Notes: a model not told the origin generated them from the sequence alone. 64,000 nucleotides of DNA from Lamellibrachia columna (GCA_963662155.1 OY759268.1:6297201-6361200), one strand, 5' to 3'; positions 44,201 to 56,318 are shown, counted from the stretch's first letter. A program made the numbers and translations.

Positions 44201-44882
44201 CATGTTACAAATGCAAGGGGTTTCCCTTGCATGTGCGGACTTTGCCTTGCGTTGGCAACGATTTGTCGCTGGCAAGAAAGAAATTGTTTGTCACAATTTT
44301 ATTTTGAATTAGAATAGATTAGTAAGTAATGTAATGTGCATTACTAATATAGTCCGACCCAGTCATGGCTGCCTGGATGAATTGGCGGGGTGGGGCCGAT
44401 AACATGCGCATTTTGGCAAACTGAATCAGTGGGAAGCATTTTGAATCGGCAGTCGCCGATAAAAAAGCATTAATTTCGAACACTGGTATATTTCTTAGAT
44501 GCACCAAAAAAAGCGTATAATGTAAGTCATATCCCTGTTCAAAAATAATTGTGTCATGAACCAAGAAGTGAAATAGTGATCTGACCCCAGTGGCGATCCT
44601 GGCTTGCCAATCTTCATAAGAGGAGATGCCAGGTGGCACCACATGTCATGTGAAACTTGCAACAAAAATTAATTATCGCCCATAGGAACCCATCCAAAAA
44701 CCCCATTCTGAGCAGTGTCGCTTAACTGAATTCGATAACGAACTGCGTCGGTGGACTGCTAACCTTTCTGCAATGTAGAGGGTGCCGTCCCCCAAACTTT
44801 TGCCGCGCACGTGCGCTTGCGTGCACTCCTGTTTTCGCACAATGCCTTCTGTTGGCGGTGGAAACGAAGTCAGAATCACCAT
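35217..44882 (-). CDS. CLNS1A: pICln (methylosome subunit / Sm-protein chaperone), complete
   Basis: Six coding exons on the minus strand: 44882-44764, 41488-41348, 38490-38396, 37492-37421, 35937-35791, 35284-35217; 642 nt, 213 residues plus stop (human 237). All introns are GT/AG with compatible phases. pICln binds Sm proteins, keeps them in a pre-assembly ring and delivers them to the PRMT5 methylosome and SMN complex in the cytosol (family knowledge). Landmarks: SFPPPTEGIV, GDGTLYIAES, EGFSLEYPAISLHAICRD, EIHFVPQDKGA, MYQAMSDCQALHPDEND and C-terminal GQFEDAGPDD: a PH-like fold with an acidic loop and acidic tail. Start chosen because AGAAATGG is a good initiation context and matches family length. 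Its promoter faces TMEM164. Confidence 0.96.
35455..35665 (-). repeat. Unclassified interspersed element
   Basis: Minus-strand text TTAGAGAGTTGGAACAATGA and CGACAAAGAATG matches 21405-21555. Located in pICln intron 5. Confidence 0.55.
35791..35937 (-). CDS. CLNS1A: pICln exon 5
   Basis: DEGQFYGADDDGEIELTESG, RGVLQQLDAMLEDGGEMPQT. Aligns with FYTYEEGLSHLTAEGQATLERLEGML of human by pattern. Donor GTCTGT. Confidence 0.9.
35990..36200 (+). mobile_element. tRNA-derived SINE, head missing, single-copy tail
   Basis: CTCCACATTGCGTCAGTTCA, CCCAGAGAAGTCGAGATGGC and the tail GGGTGAAGTGTAAAGTGCTC TGAACAGTTC. This copy shows the unexpanded form of the tail that became an array at 10281. It is followed by (TA)n at 36178. 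Confidence 0.85.
36296..36582. mobile_element. MITE with TA target duplication, copy 1
   Basis: Ends CCGTATTCCACCTAATAAAC and (reverse) CCGTATTCAACATATTAAGA are inverted repeats of about 20 bp with a few mismatches, flanked by TA. No coding capacity. The TA duplication suggests a Tc1/mariner-type source. Located in pICln intron 4. Confidence 0.75.
36815..37090. repeat. G-rich minisatellite, 19-bp unit, about 15 copies
   Basis: GGTGGCTGTTAGTGGGGG with GAGGG/GAGGT variants, in pICln intron 4. The G-rich strand is the template strand of pICln. Quadruplex potential is inferred. Confidence 0.93.
37421..37492 (-). CDS. CLNS1A: pICln exon 4
   Basis: LTTMYQAMSDCQALHPDEND SFSE, corresponding to the human helix ...AMCECQALHPDPED. 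Acceptor TTCTGTAG, donor GTGAGT. Confidence 0.95.
37500..38395. other. pICln intron 3, mostly featureless
   Basis: AT-rich; 38215-38313 is a fragment of the TA MITE family, with a right end GGTCGAATATGGTA and internal words shared with 36340-36410 and 60943-61035. Confidence 0.5.
38396..38490 (-). CDS. CLNS1A: pICln exon 3 (acidic loop)
   Basis: GDGDAGTSGDGDADSVDDTS then EIHFVPQDKGA. The acceptor was set at GAACACAG because only it fits the phase carried over from exon 2; two nearer AGs would break the frame. Confidence 0.9.
38650..38703. repeat. Left remnant of 20-bp minisatellite
   Basis: GGTCCAGTATGAGGGTAGGG-type units, the same as the main array starting at 40021. The two parts are separated by a hAT-like insertion. 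Confidence 0.9.
38704..40020. mobile_element. hAT-like element inserted into the 20-bp minisatellite
   Basis: Left end CAGGGCTCGACATTAACACT; right end (reverse) GGGCTCTACACTAAC; both subterminal regions carry repeated ACTTGTCC/GGACAAGT. It splits a tandem array, whose flanks AGTAGGG and AGTGGGG may be an imperfect target duplication. No transposase frame seen. A LINE fragment is nested inside at 38728-38815. Confidence 0.75.
38728..38815 (+). mobile_element. LINE 3' fragment nested in hAT-like element
   Basis: GATAAGCCAATGGCTTCCTT to CTTGTTAAAATCATGTTAAAT is the CR1/L2-like tail. CTTGTCC on both sides looks like its target duplication. Confidence 0.8.
40021..41253. repeat. Minisatellite, about 20-bp unit, about 60 copies
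   Basis: GGGTGTCCAGTATGAGGGTA with GCATG, GGGCCC and CTAG variants; early units are 21-23 bp (GTGGGGTCCAGTATGAGGGT). In pICln intron 2. Open frames on the minus strand (LDTLPSYWTPYPH-like) are a repeat artefact. Confidence 0.96.
41348..41488 (-). CDS. CLNS1A: pICln exon 2
   Basis: Completes Ser, then RVSWVGNEGEGFSLEYPAIS, LHAICRDLTAFPHECLYLMV, DANIDR. Core of the PH-like domain. Donor GTATCC, leaving two bases. Confidence 0.97.
41588..41788. mobile_element. MITE with TA target duplication, copy 2
   Basis: CCGTGTTCTACCTATTAAGT at the left and (reverse) TTGTATTCAACCTATTAAAT at the right, flanked by TA; about 200 bp. Same terminal family as 36296. In pICln intron 1. Confidence 0.7.
41961..42785 (+). 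repeat. Left arm of a large inverted repeat (pICln intron 1)
   Basis: Text such as CCTATTGGATAATTCACATT, AAGACGGCAGACGAAGTTAC and GAGAATCGTAGAGTTTGAGA matches the reverse strand of 43660-44485 with clear but incomplete identity. It begins CAGTGTTC. ATGGCAGACGAAGTT-type text can be translated but frames are broken. Confidence 0.85.
42786..43150 (-). repeat. Family X copy between inverted-repeat arms
   Basis: Reverse-strand family X in nearly full length: CATCGCGAATCAGGTTTG, AGAACACTTTTGCCC, TTGTCTGATAATTTCAAC, CAAGCTGGCATGGCATAG. The rest of the spacer (43150-43660) shows nothing recognised. Confidence 0.7.
43660..44485 (-). repeat. Right arm of the large inverted repeat
   Basis: Reverse complement of 41961-42785 in diverged form, ending CGAACACTG. 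The two outer ends read CAGTG...CACTG, reminiscent of hAT termini, but no matching 8-bp flanks were found (ATTTAGCC and GTATATTT). Confidence 0.85.
44764..44882 (-). CDS. CLNS1A: pICln exon 1
   Basis: MVILTSFPPPTEGIVRKQEC ... GKSLGDGTLYIAE plus two bases (AG) of Ser; donor GTTAGC. Matches the N-terminal strand of the PH-like domain. Confidence 0.95.
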
Positions 44883-45658
44883 TTCTGTAAATGTTCAATA
44901 CACAAACAGCGGGTAGAAACCAAAAATGCTCAGTATTATACCAATTTTGCAAGACGTCAATAACTACACTGTGCGTAAACTTAACGAAATTTGTACGTCT
45001 TTCGTTGCCTACGTCATTCGCGGTCCTCATAACAACCAATCAAATCGATTCGATTAGATCGACTTCCGCAAAGTAGTGTATTGATATGTAATAATTTATT
45101 TTCAATCGTTTTCTGTTATCCTCTTAATCTCATGTAAACATCAACACAAATCGCTTCGACGTATTACTTTCGCAAGCGACGTGTGTTAGCAGCAATAATT
45201 ATTTTTCATATTGGCAACGATTTAAAGTGTATTTATTTGTTTACGCGTAGCAATACGCATCGATTGTTCGGTTGATGTTTATGTTTTTATTGTAGCGTTT
45301 GTACCGGCAAATGTCGTAGACGCGATACGCAGTAACATTCCTATCTATACACATGCAACGCAGGATAACGAAATGATCACATGATGACGTCTTCTCGTGG
45401 TGTGGATTGTTACGTAATGAACAGAACAATACATTTATGCAGTGAAAGTCACGCCATTGACAAATCTTATCTGCGGCGGCCTTGACCGTTGACCCAATCG
45501 GTGGTCAGCGTTTGCAAGGTGCGTCGGGGAGCAGACGCATCCCTGTTCAACGATAACTTCATCTTTGCACCGGGGATGAGTGCTGTTATGTCTGAGAAAG
45601 GTTCGTGTGGGAACCTGGTATGGTGCTGCTGGCTCGTAGGCGGTCTGTAGCCGTCACA
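44883..45658. promoter_or_regulatory. Bidirectional promoter interval pICln / TMEM164
   Basis: About 776 bp separate the two start codons on opposite strands. The interval has more CpG than the surrounding introns and holds an ETS-like ACTTCCG at 45061-45068, a CRE-like TGACGTC near 45384, and CGCACGTGCGC text just inside pICln exon 1. No TATA box is evident. Presumably it contains both 5' UTRs; transcription starts cannot be placed. Confidence 0.6.
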
Positions 45659-45982
45659 ATGTTTGAATGGACATACGAAGGCGTTAATCACAGCCTAGCC
45701 GGCAACGGTGGCATTGAATGCCTCGAATTCATCCCCACCAAACAAAAGATCGCGGAAACAGTCATATTCATTATTCTGAGCATCGTAGTATTGGCATACA
45801 GCTACCCTCGCCTCAGTATACCGGAGACGCTGCCCCCCGGACGGTATGAGGAGGGTCAAACGACCCGACGAGTGGTGCTTGTCATTGTATGTTTGACATT
45901 TGGGGTGGAACTTGGCTTCAAATTTGCATCGCGACAGGTTTTGTGGCTTCTAAACCCCTGTCACTTATGCACGATGACGCAG
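45659..45982 (+). CDS. TMEM164: TMEM164 exon 1 (coding)
   Basis: 108 codons, phase 0 exit at gtaagt. Two hydrophobic segments (residues about 33-48 and 71-83) and the LLNPCHL motif at the end. Confidence 0.94.
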
Positions 45983-48900
45983 GTAAGTTATTACCCATTA
46001 TAATAATGTATATAAAAATAATGTATCTTACACACCGTCTTCTGTGCTGTTTAATTAACTATTTATATTTATTATATATTTTGTATAATTAATACTTACT
46101 AATCAGGGGTGGGTCCAATTACACAAAATTATATCAATTACATTTCATTTTTAATTACACTTACACTCATAATTTTCCAAATCAGTTACATTATGCGGAA
46201 CCAAATATATTCAGCATTTATTAATTATGTATTTTTGCACGTTTTGCTGAATTTCAATATTTTGTACACAACTGATAAACAAATATATAAAAAAAAAAAT
46301 TAATTGTGACTTTTAATTATACTAAATAAATAGATAGCCTTTTATAACATAGTTTTATTATATGAAAATACAGTACAATATCCAGACATAATCCCACAGA
46401 ACATATTCCTTACAGACAAAATCACACAATATGAAAAGTGAACAAAATCCCACAGGATAAAATACAACAATGTGAAAATTGGACAAAATCACACAAAGCC
46501 ATAATACAATATTTATTTGTAGTTCGTCTCTAAGCATCCTTTCTAGTTTTGCAGACATTTATCAGTGGGCATTTCTTGCATTCATTTTTTTTCGGAATAT
46601 ACTAATAATATGGTATGATGTGTTTACTTTGAGGTTATAGCTTTTGCCCTAAGCTAACATTCTTAATTGGTCTGCCCTTTGCTTTGTGTGAGTTGGGAAT
46701 GGGGAGAGAGGCTATATAAAGGTCCTTGCCACCTGACCTGTCTCCAGTCCACCACAAAACAAGAGTGTTATTGGCTTGCTAACTCTGCAATGTTTCACTG
46801 AGCTGATATTTTCTGAAGCAATATCAGGCTACATGTTTTTCCATTGCCTGACAATGTCTGTGCATTGTTTATTGCTTCCTGGCTGTTATCAACTTATTGA
46901 AAAGGCTAATCACTAAGGCTACCCACCACTAATTAGCACCACAGACCAGTACCCACCACTAGCACCACTGACCAGTACCCACCAGACAGTGAATGCTGTA
47001 CCTTAAATATAAATATATATAAGCAGGTGTTATTATTAGTCTTGATTTTCTTATGTGAGACTTTAAATACATTTTTATTGACAGTTTGTTCAGGTAGTTT
47101 GTGATATGAAACATACTGTAATTGATTGAATTGAAATACATTTTCAGTTGTACAAAATATAGCAATTAAAGCAACATTTTGAAACAATAATCAGTTACAA
47201 TTACATAATTTTGCTGTTATCAATTACAATTACATAATTGGACCCAGCTGTGTTACTAATAATATTATATATGTAATATATATATATATATGGTGCATAT
47301 GTAATCCCACTGGGCACATGTGATATTTATACATGTAATAATTATAAATTAGTCTGAGTCAGAAAATTAAAAAATATATTAATATAATAATATTAATAAA
47401 TATTTTAATTAAAATAAATGTTTTTACTGTTGTATTGGACTGTCATGGTATTAATGTGTTCATAATAAAATTATATTAAAAATTGTAAAAAATAGTTTTG
47501 CTTCTGTTTCAGATATATCTATTGATAGCACCACCGAGCAAAACATCGATGTGTGTTTTCCGAATTAACATGCATTTCCTCCATGGGGCAACATTAGCTT
47601 TACTGCTTCCAGTTGTTAATACAAGAAAGGTAAGTGCTGACATCTGGTGATTTGTTGGAGTAGTTTTGTATCGCTTGTTGCATGGTTTCCAAGCATGCAG
47701 CAGTGCCATGAAGTATCTTTGTACATTGTCTGTGGTCGACACAGACCCTTAGCCAGGGACCCATCTGTTGTCTTGAAGACAGGCAGATGTCTTACGACGA
47801 TGGGTATTAATTTAATGGCTGTCATTATATCAACCAGCATTTGCTTGCCAATGAAAAAATCAATTGGGCCAATAATGGCTGTCATAGACGTAACGGCTTC
47901 CACGGATGCCGTTGGTGTGTTTTTCGTATTGTATATACATAATGTATTTATGATGTATACATAATGTATTGCATTTTACTGTTTAGCTTATTATAAAGTT
48001 TGTATACAAACATACATTTAACTTTGTTGTCTTCAGCAAACAAGCCACGATTCCCTGTCATTAACTCTTCTGTAGGTAGCTTTGTCCCACATAAATGTAT
48101 TTATTCAATTTGAATCCAATTACTGGTATACTGCCAAACTACCATTTTGCATAGAAAGTGCCCAAGACAAAAGTCAAATAAAAACATTCAGCCAGGAGCT
48201 CTTCAGTCACAGCCAGATTTGGAGTCAAGTTACATTGCATTTGCAATCTATTGTACTATTACTTCCTTTCTAGTACTATGTATGCTGAAGGCAATTGTCA
48301 TATATTACTATTGCATGACATAAGCTGTTACACACGTAAACACGTTGTGTTCAGTCAGTAGTAGAGTAGTTTGCAACAATAATTCCTTATTAAACCATTA
48401 TCTGTGATTTATTGGTCTGTTGACCACATACCTGATATGTGCTCAAAGCTATGTTCACGGGTACTCGTGTTCACGGGTACTCGTGTTCACGGGTACTCGT
48501 GTTCATGGGTACTCATGTGTTCACGGGTACTCATGTGTTCACGGGTACTCATGTGTTCACGGGTACTCATGTTCAAACACAGTTAGATCAAAAGTTGGTA
48601 TAAGCTGCTGGATTTTGTTGAAACCTTATCACCATGGCATGGAGCTGCAATGATTGATACAGATGTTAAATATTATTAAGCAATCATCAGTGAATGAATG
48701 GCAAGCATGTAGGGTCTGTGCTGTAAACTAACTTGTGTGAAAAAGGATACTTGGCTGGGAAAACTGGCTTCAAAAGACCATTGAATACTCACAGCCTTGA
48801 TTGCCTTTATGGCCGCTTGGAGCTAACACAAAAGACCATTGAATACTCACAGCCTTGATTGCCTTTATGGCCGCTTGGAGCTAACACAAAAGACCATTGA

Positions 48901-51900
48901 ATACTCACAGCCTTGATTGCCTTTATGGCCGCTTGGAGCTAACACAAAAGACCATTGAATACTCACAGCCTTGATTGCCTTTATGGCCGCTTGGAGCTAA
49001 CACAAAAGACCATTGAATACTCACAGCCTTGATTGCCTTTATGGCCGCTTGGAGCTAACATGAAAGAAACAAGCATTACTCCGAATTTTGAAATTGTGAA
49101 AGTGGCTTTGATGAAGAACTGCTAAACACAAACACGCAGGTTGATATTTATACCTAACAATGTAATGAAATTGAATTTTTATATATGCACCTCGTTGCCA
49201 GTACTATTTCTATTTACTGTATCTAGTATTACTGTCAAATTAATAATAATTTATTATTTATATGGTAATAATATATTAGTATTTGTGCAGTAGTGATTGC
49301 ATAAACATTGAATAAGTTCCGTCTGAGACAAACACAGTGTTTATGATGTTGAGTTTATGGCATTAACCTATTGTTGACAGAGTTGGGGTCATATATACAT
49401 GTTTTATTAGTATTACTATCGCTGAATGTCAATTAACTGTTGTTCCTCTGAGGACATGAAGTACTTATTTATTGACTGTTGTTCCTCTGAGGACATGAAG
49501 TACTTATTTATTGACTGTTGTTCCTCTGAGGACATGAAGTACTTATTTATTGACTGTTGTTCCTCTGAGGACATGAAGTACTTATTTATTGACTGTTGTT
49601 CCTCTGAGGACATGAAGTACTTATTTATTGACTGTTGTTCCTCTGAGGACATGAAGTACTTATTTATTGACTGTTGTTCCTCTGAGGACATGAAGTACTT
49701 ATTTATTGACTGTTATTCCTCTGAGGACATGAAGTACTTATTTATTGACTATTGTTCCTCTGAGGACATGAAGTACTTATTTATTGACTGTTGTTCCTCT
49801 GAGGACATGAAGTACTTATTTATTGACTGTTGTTCCTCTGAGGACATGAAGTACTTATTTATTGACTATTGTTCCTCTGAGGACATGAAGTACTTATTTA
49901 TTGACTATTGTTCCTCTGAGGACATGAAGTACTTATTTATTGACTATTGTTCCTCTGAGGACATGAAGTACTTATTTATTGACTGTTGTTCCTCTGAGGA
50001 CATGAAGTACTTATTTATTGACTGTTGTTCCTCTGAGGACATGAAGTACTTATTTATTGACTGTTGTTCCTCTGAGGACATGAAGTACTTATTTATTGAC
50101 TGTTGTTCCTCTGAGGACATGAAGTACTTATTTATTGACTGTTGTTCCTCTGAGGACATGAAGTACTTATTTATTGACTGTTGTTCCTCTGAGGACATGA
50201 AGTACTTATTTATTGACTGTTGTTCCTCTGAGGACATGAAGTACTTATTTATTGACTATTGTTCCTCTGAGGACATGAAGTACTTATTTATTGACTGTTG
50301 TTCCTCTGAGGACATGAAGTACTTATTTATTGACTGTTGTTCCTCTGAGGACATGAAGTACTTATTTATTGACTGTTGTTCCTCTGAGGACATGAAGTAC
50401 TTATTTATTGACTGTTGTTCCTCTGAGGACATGAAGTACTTATTTATTGACTGTTGTTCCTCTGAGGACATGAAGTACTTATTTATTGACTGTTGTTCCT
50501 CTGAGGACATGAAGTACTTATTTATTGACTGTTGTTCCTCTGAGGACATGAAGTACTTATTTATTGACTGTTGTTCCTCTGAGGACATGAAGTACTTATT
50601 TATTGACTGTTGTTCCTCTGAGGACATGAAGTACTTATTTATTGACTGTTGTTCCTCTGAGGACATGAAGTACTTATTTATTGACTGTTGTTCCTCTGAG
50701 GACATGAAGTACTTATTTATTGACTGTTGTTCCTCTGAGGACATGAAGTACTTATTTATTGACTGTTGTTCCTCTGAGGACATGAAGTACTTATTTATTG
50801 ACTGTTGTTCCTCTGAGGACATGAAGTACTTATTTATTGACTGTTGTTCCTCTGAGGACATGAAGTACTTATTTATTGACTGTTGTTCCTCTGAGGACAT
50901 GAAGTACTTATTTATTGACTGTTGTTCCTCTGAGGACATGAAGTACTTATTTATTGACTGTTGTTCCTCTGAGGACATGAAGTACTTATTTATTGACTGT
51001 TGTTCCTCTGAGGACATGAAGTACTTATTTATTGACTGTTGTTCCTCTGAGGACATTAAGTACTTATTTATTGACTGTTGTTCCTCTGAGGACATGAAGT
51101 ACTTATTTATTGACTGTTGTTCCTCTGAGGACATGAAGTACTTATTTATTGACTGTTGTTCCTCTGAGGACATGAAGTACTTATTTATTGACTGTTGTTC
51201 CTCTGAGGACATGAAGTACTTATTTATTGACTGTTGTTCCTCTGAGGACATGAAGTACTTATTTATTGACTGTTGTTCCTCTGAGGACATGAAGTACTTA
51301 TTTATTGACTGTTGTTCCTCTGAGGACATGAAGTACTTATTTATTGACTGTTGTTCCTCTGAGGACATGAAGTACTTATTTATTGACTGTTGTTCCTCTG
51401 AGGACATGAAGTACTTATTTATTGACTGTTGTTCCTCTGAGGACATGAAGTACTTATTTATTGACTGTTGTTCCTCTGAGGACATGAAGTACTTATTTAT
51501 TGACTGTTGTTCCTCTGAGGACATGAAGTACTTATTTATTGACTGTTGTTCCTCTGAGGACATGAAGTACTTATTTATTGACTGTTGTTCCTCTGAGGAC
51601 ATGAAGTACTTATTTATTGACTGTTGTTCCTCTGAGGACATGAAGTACTTATTTATTGACTGTTGTTCCTCTGAGGACATGAAGTACTTATTTATTGACT
51701 GTTGTTCCTCTGAGGACATGAAGTACTTATTTATTGACTATTGTTCCTCTGAGGACATGAAGTACTTATTTATTGACTATTGTTCCTCTGAGGACATGAA
51801 GTACTTATTTATTGACTGTTGTTCCTCTGAGGACATGAAGTACTTATTTATTGACTGTTGTTCCTCTGAGGACATGAAGTACTTATTTATTGACTGTTGT

Positions 51901-54900
51901 TCCTCTGAGGACATGAAGTACTTATTTATTGACTGTTGTTCCTCTGAGGACATGAAGTACTTATTTATTGACTGTTGTTCCTCTGAGGACATGAAGTACT
52001 TATTTATTGACTGTTGTTCCTCTGAGGACATGAAGTACTTATTTATTGACTGTTGTTCCTCTGAGGACATTAAGTACTTATTTATTGACTGTTGTTCCTC
52101 TGAGGACATGAAGTACTTATTTATTGACTGTTGTTCCTCTGAGGACATGAAGTACTTATTTATTGACTGTTGTTCCTCTGAGGACATGAAGTACTTATTT
52201 ATTGACTGTTGTTCCTCTGAGGACATGAAGTACTTATTTATTGACTGTTGTTCCTCTGAGGACATGAAGTACTTATTTATTGACTGTTGTTCCTCTGAGG
52301 ACATGAAGTACTTATTTACTGCGTCAATAACAAAACATTTAGTAATTAACTTTTATTTTAAAACCAAGTCCACCACTAGTACATAAAATCATTAAAAAAA
52401 TTATGCAGTTACATACAATTATGCTAGTTGTGTGTTAAGAACTAAAGAAGGCGTGGCAGCTATACCCTGTCACCTCTACACAAACAAAATTAATTTATAA
52501 TAATAAAAATAATAGTTAATGGGAGTAAAATGTTTGTTATGTTGTCTTACTGTGTGGTATTGTATCACCAATGACAGTCTCAGTTATTTTCTTTGTTATT
52601 AGATTTTGTTTATTATTCTAGATAATAATAACAGTGATTCAGTTACAACTAAAAGGCATAACTACATAATTCCTTCTTGACTACTAAATAACATAAAAGG
52701 TGAAATAAAGTAATAATAATAATAATAATACAGTTTATTCAAAACATTGCAACGGTACAAGGAACATATTGTTTCTGCTGTTCAAGTGGATATACTGCCA
52801 AGACCAATTATATTTATTGATTATTAGATAACAACCCGTCTGTCATATTATATTTGAACATGTGCTCAGAGATAGATAGTTTAATATACACACGTGTAGT
52901 CAAAGACTTCAGCGCGTATTACATGTCCACAAAGTCCCGTGTACCCAGTTTGCAGCAGTCCAAGGGTTAAAACCAAAGTCTACAGATGAGTGCAGTAGTG
53001 ATTATATAAACATTGCATTAGTTCAGTGCAGTAGTGATTACGTAAACGTTGCATAAGTTCAGTTGGAGACAAACACAGTGTTTATATGTTGAGTGTTTTT
53101 GTCATTTACTTATATTGTTGACAAGTGATGGGGTCAAATACGTGCTTGGATTTAAATGCACTGATTTTGCATATATATATATATGTGAACTAACAGAACT
53201 GTACTTTTAATTAACTCTTTCCAGAAACCCGTATTTGTATTTCATGTCCACATTTGGTGTATTTCGTGGCAAATACAGTTTGGTACATATTTGTGGCATT
53301 CGTGGCAAATACAGTTTGGTACATATTTGAACTGTGTGAACATGTACATTTCAGGATCTGAAGTGAAGTGGGAAATTCATACCTAACTGACCTAGTCTAT
53401 TTTTACCATTATTTATATCACCAACAAACTCTATAAAACATAAAATATTAAAATTTATACGTGTGTGTAATTAACTGGTTATGTTGCATATTTGGCCATA
53501 TTTTGGACGGGATAGTTTAAACCACTTCTATCCAAAACCTTCCAACCCTACAAGGGCATACGAACCACTTCAGCCATACAGGCCATGGCTGGATCACTTT
53601 TTTCCCATTACATGCTGCTCCTGACTGATGGGATCAGCTACACTGAGTTTCGTGTCTTTCTCTATGGTGTCTCGCAGAGTTGTTGTTGGTCGACCTCTTC
53701 AGGATCAGTTCGACCGTCATCCTGAAAATCTTCAGTTTGGCGAGTCTGCAGATAGGCGTTCTCTAAAGTTTGTCAACGATGTGAACTGCTGCCCATGTCT
53801 GGGCTTTTCTACACTGGATGTCATGTTGTGAGTTTGTGTAGGATCCAAGATATTTAAAATCCTGTACTTTCTCAATTTGACTCCCATCTGAAGAGTGTAG
53901 ACTGTCATTAGCAGACAGGTTGATATGGATGTACTTTGTTTTGCCTGGGTTCCAGTAGATTTGGAAACACTTTCCACTTTATGAAACAAAAGTTCTGCTT
54001 CTTGTATCGTGTCAGCGAATAGAACGATGTCGTCAGCATAATCCAGATCAGAGAAATGGCAGACTGGGTGTCTGGTTTTGCAACTGGTGAGAGCTACATC
54101 ACTCATTTGCAGCTGAGTAGACTGAGGCAAAGTAGGGTAAACGAAATTGCCTAAGCTTCGAAAACGAACCGTGCCCAGTGTGGGTCTTGAACTCACAACC
54201 CACAAATTTAGAGTCCAACACCTTAACCACTAGGCCACGGCTGCCCCCTATTCATCGCCCAAACACAATACAAACACTACTTGTGCCACAGCACACCTCG
54301 ACAGTCTGTTCTTTCCTTTTCCCCCCGCTGCGCACGTCTTTCTACTATTCAGCCCGAGCAGGTTGCCAGTCGCTCTGCCGATGTTCAAACAGTACAAATA
54401 CTATTTCAGTAGTCGCCTTCTCACGATGTTCAAACATACAATTGCAATTTCAGTAGTAGTCGCCTTCTTGCAACGTTCAAATCATACAAATGCAATTTCA
54501 GTAGTCGCCTTCTCGCGACATACCACTGACCTCTTACTACACTTGCAGTAGTCGCCTTCTTACGACATACCACTGGCCACCTCTTACTTCACTTGCCATA
54601 GTCGCCTTCTTACGACATACCACTGGTCTCCTCTTACTTCACTTGCAGTAGTCGCCTTCTTACGACATACCACTGGCCACCTCTTACTTCACTTGCCATA
54701 GTCGCCTTCTTACGACATACCACTGGTCTCCTCTTACTTCACTTGCAGTAGTCGCCTTCTTACGACATACCACTGGCCACCTCTTACTTCACTTGCAGTA
54801 GTCGCCTTCTTACGACATACCACTGGCCACCTCTTACTTCACTTGCAGTAGTCGCCTTCTTACGACATACCACTGGCCACCTCTTACTTCACTTGCAGTA

Positions 54901-56318
54901 GTCGCCTTCTTACGACATACCACTGGCCACCTCTTACTTCACTTGCAGTAGTCGCCTTCTTACGACATACCACTGGCCACCTCTTACTTCACTTGCAGTA
55001 GTCGCCTTCTTACGACATACCACTGGCCACCTCTTACTTCACTTGCAGTAGTCGCCTTCTTACGACATACCACTGGCCACCTCTTACTTCACTTGCAGTA
55101 GTCGCCTTCTTACGACATACCACTGGCCACCTCTTACTTCACTTGCAGTAGTCGCCTTCTTACGACATACCACTGGCCACCTCTTACTTCACTTGCAGTA
55201 GTCGCCTTCTTACGACATACCACTGGCCACCTCTTACTTCACTTGCCATAGTCGCCTTCTTACGACATACCACTGGCCACCTCTTACTTCACTTGCAGTA
55301 GTCGCCTTCTTACGACATACCACTGGCCACCTCTTACTTCACTTGCCATAGTCGCCTTCTTACGACATACCACTGGCCACCTCTTACTTCACTTGCTGTA
55401 GTCGCCTTCTTACGACATACCACTGGCCACCTCTTACTTCACTTGCCGTAGTCGCCTTCTTACGACATACCACTGGCCATCTCTTACTTCACTTGCAGTA
55501 GTCGCCTTCTTACGACATACCACTGGCCATCTCTTACTTCACTTGCAGTAGTCGCCTTCTTACGACATACCACTGGCCACCTCTTACTTCACTTGCAGTA
55601 GTTGCCTTCTTTGTTCGCCGCTTTGCAACTCGTTGGGTCAGACCACTGTCGATAACACTGCTAACCCTCTGCCCTTTGAATGCCAATATATGCTGACTGG
55701 GAACATCAGACAAACTTGCAAAAAATATGAAGCTGATCTCATGTGTATGAGAACAATGGCCAGCTGCACCAGTGGCCTCTGGTGGCCTGCCCTTGTACCG
55801 ATGTTCACCGAACTACCTGATAAGTCGATGGCATGACTCCGCAGCTGAGACTGTCAGGCTACATGAGTACTCTGCAGCTTTCATATTAGGAGTCCTACTA
55901 AGATTATAGAACTGTCTACTTATCCAAGAAGTCCCATATGTTACTCTAAAATCCGCCATCATTAAATTTTATTATTAATCATTTACAATGAGTAGCTCTG
56001 ACATTGGTGAGGTTTATTTAATTATCATTATTTAATTATCATTATTTTGTTATTTGTACCCAACCATTTCTCCAGCCTTGGGTTTACATTTTCTGATAGT
56101 GAAAAAAAAATACTTTTGCAAACCTGGACGAGTTTCAACATTTTGTTGGAGGTGGGGGGGCATGTTGGCTTTGACCTTCACCTTCTTTCGTTGATCAGTC
56201 GTAGGATGCCATTTCAATCGAGCTTTTGTTAAATGTCTTTAGCAGTCAAAATAACAGGCTTCCTACTTTTTATTTATGTATATATATATATATATATATA
56301 TAAATAAAAAGTACGAAG

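Noticed and set aside
41961..44485. Single intact hAT foldback transposon
   Set aside because: CAGTG...CACTG ends are suggestive, but the flanking 8-mers do not match, so the inverted pair is left unclassified.
47616..47964. Overlapping frames of 95-105 codons on both strands after TMEM164 exon 2
   Set aside because: No recognisable domain, and the adjoining exon already ends at a good donor (47630).
49426..52386. 986-codon open frame across the 39-bp array
   Set aside because: Period divisible by three, frames open on both strands, intronic position and no non-repeat domain; a repeat artefact.
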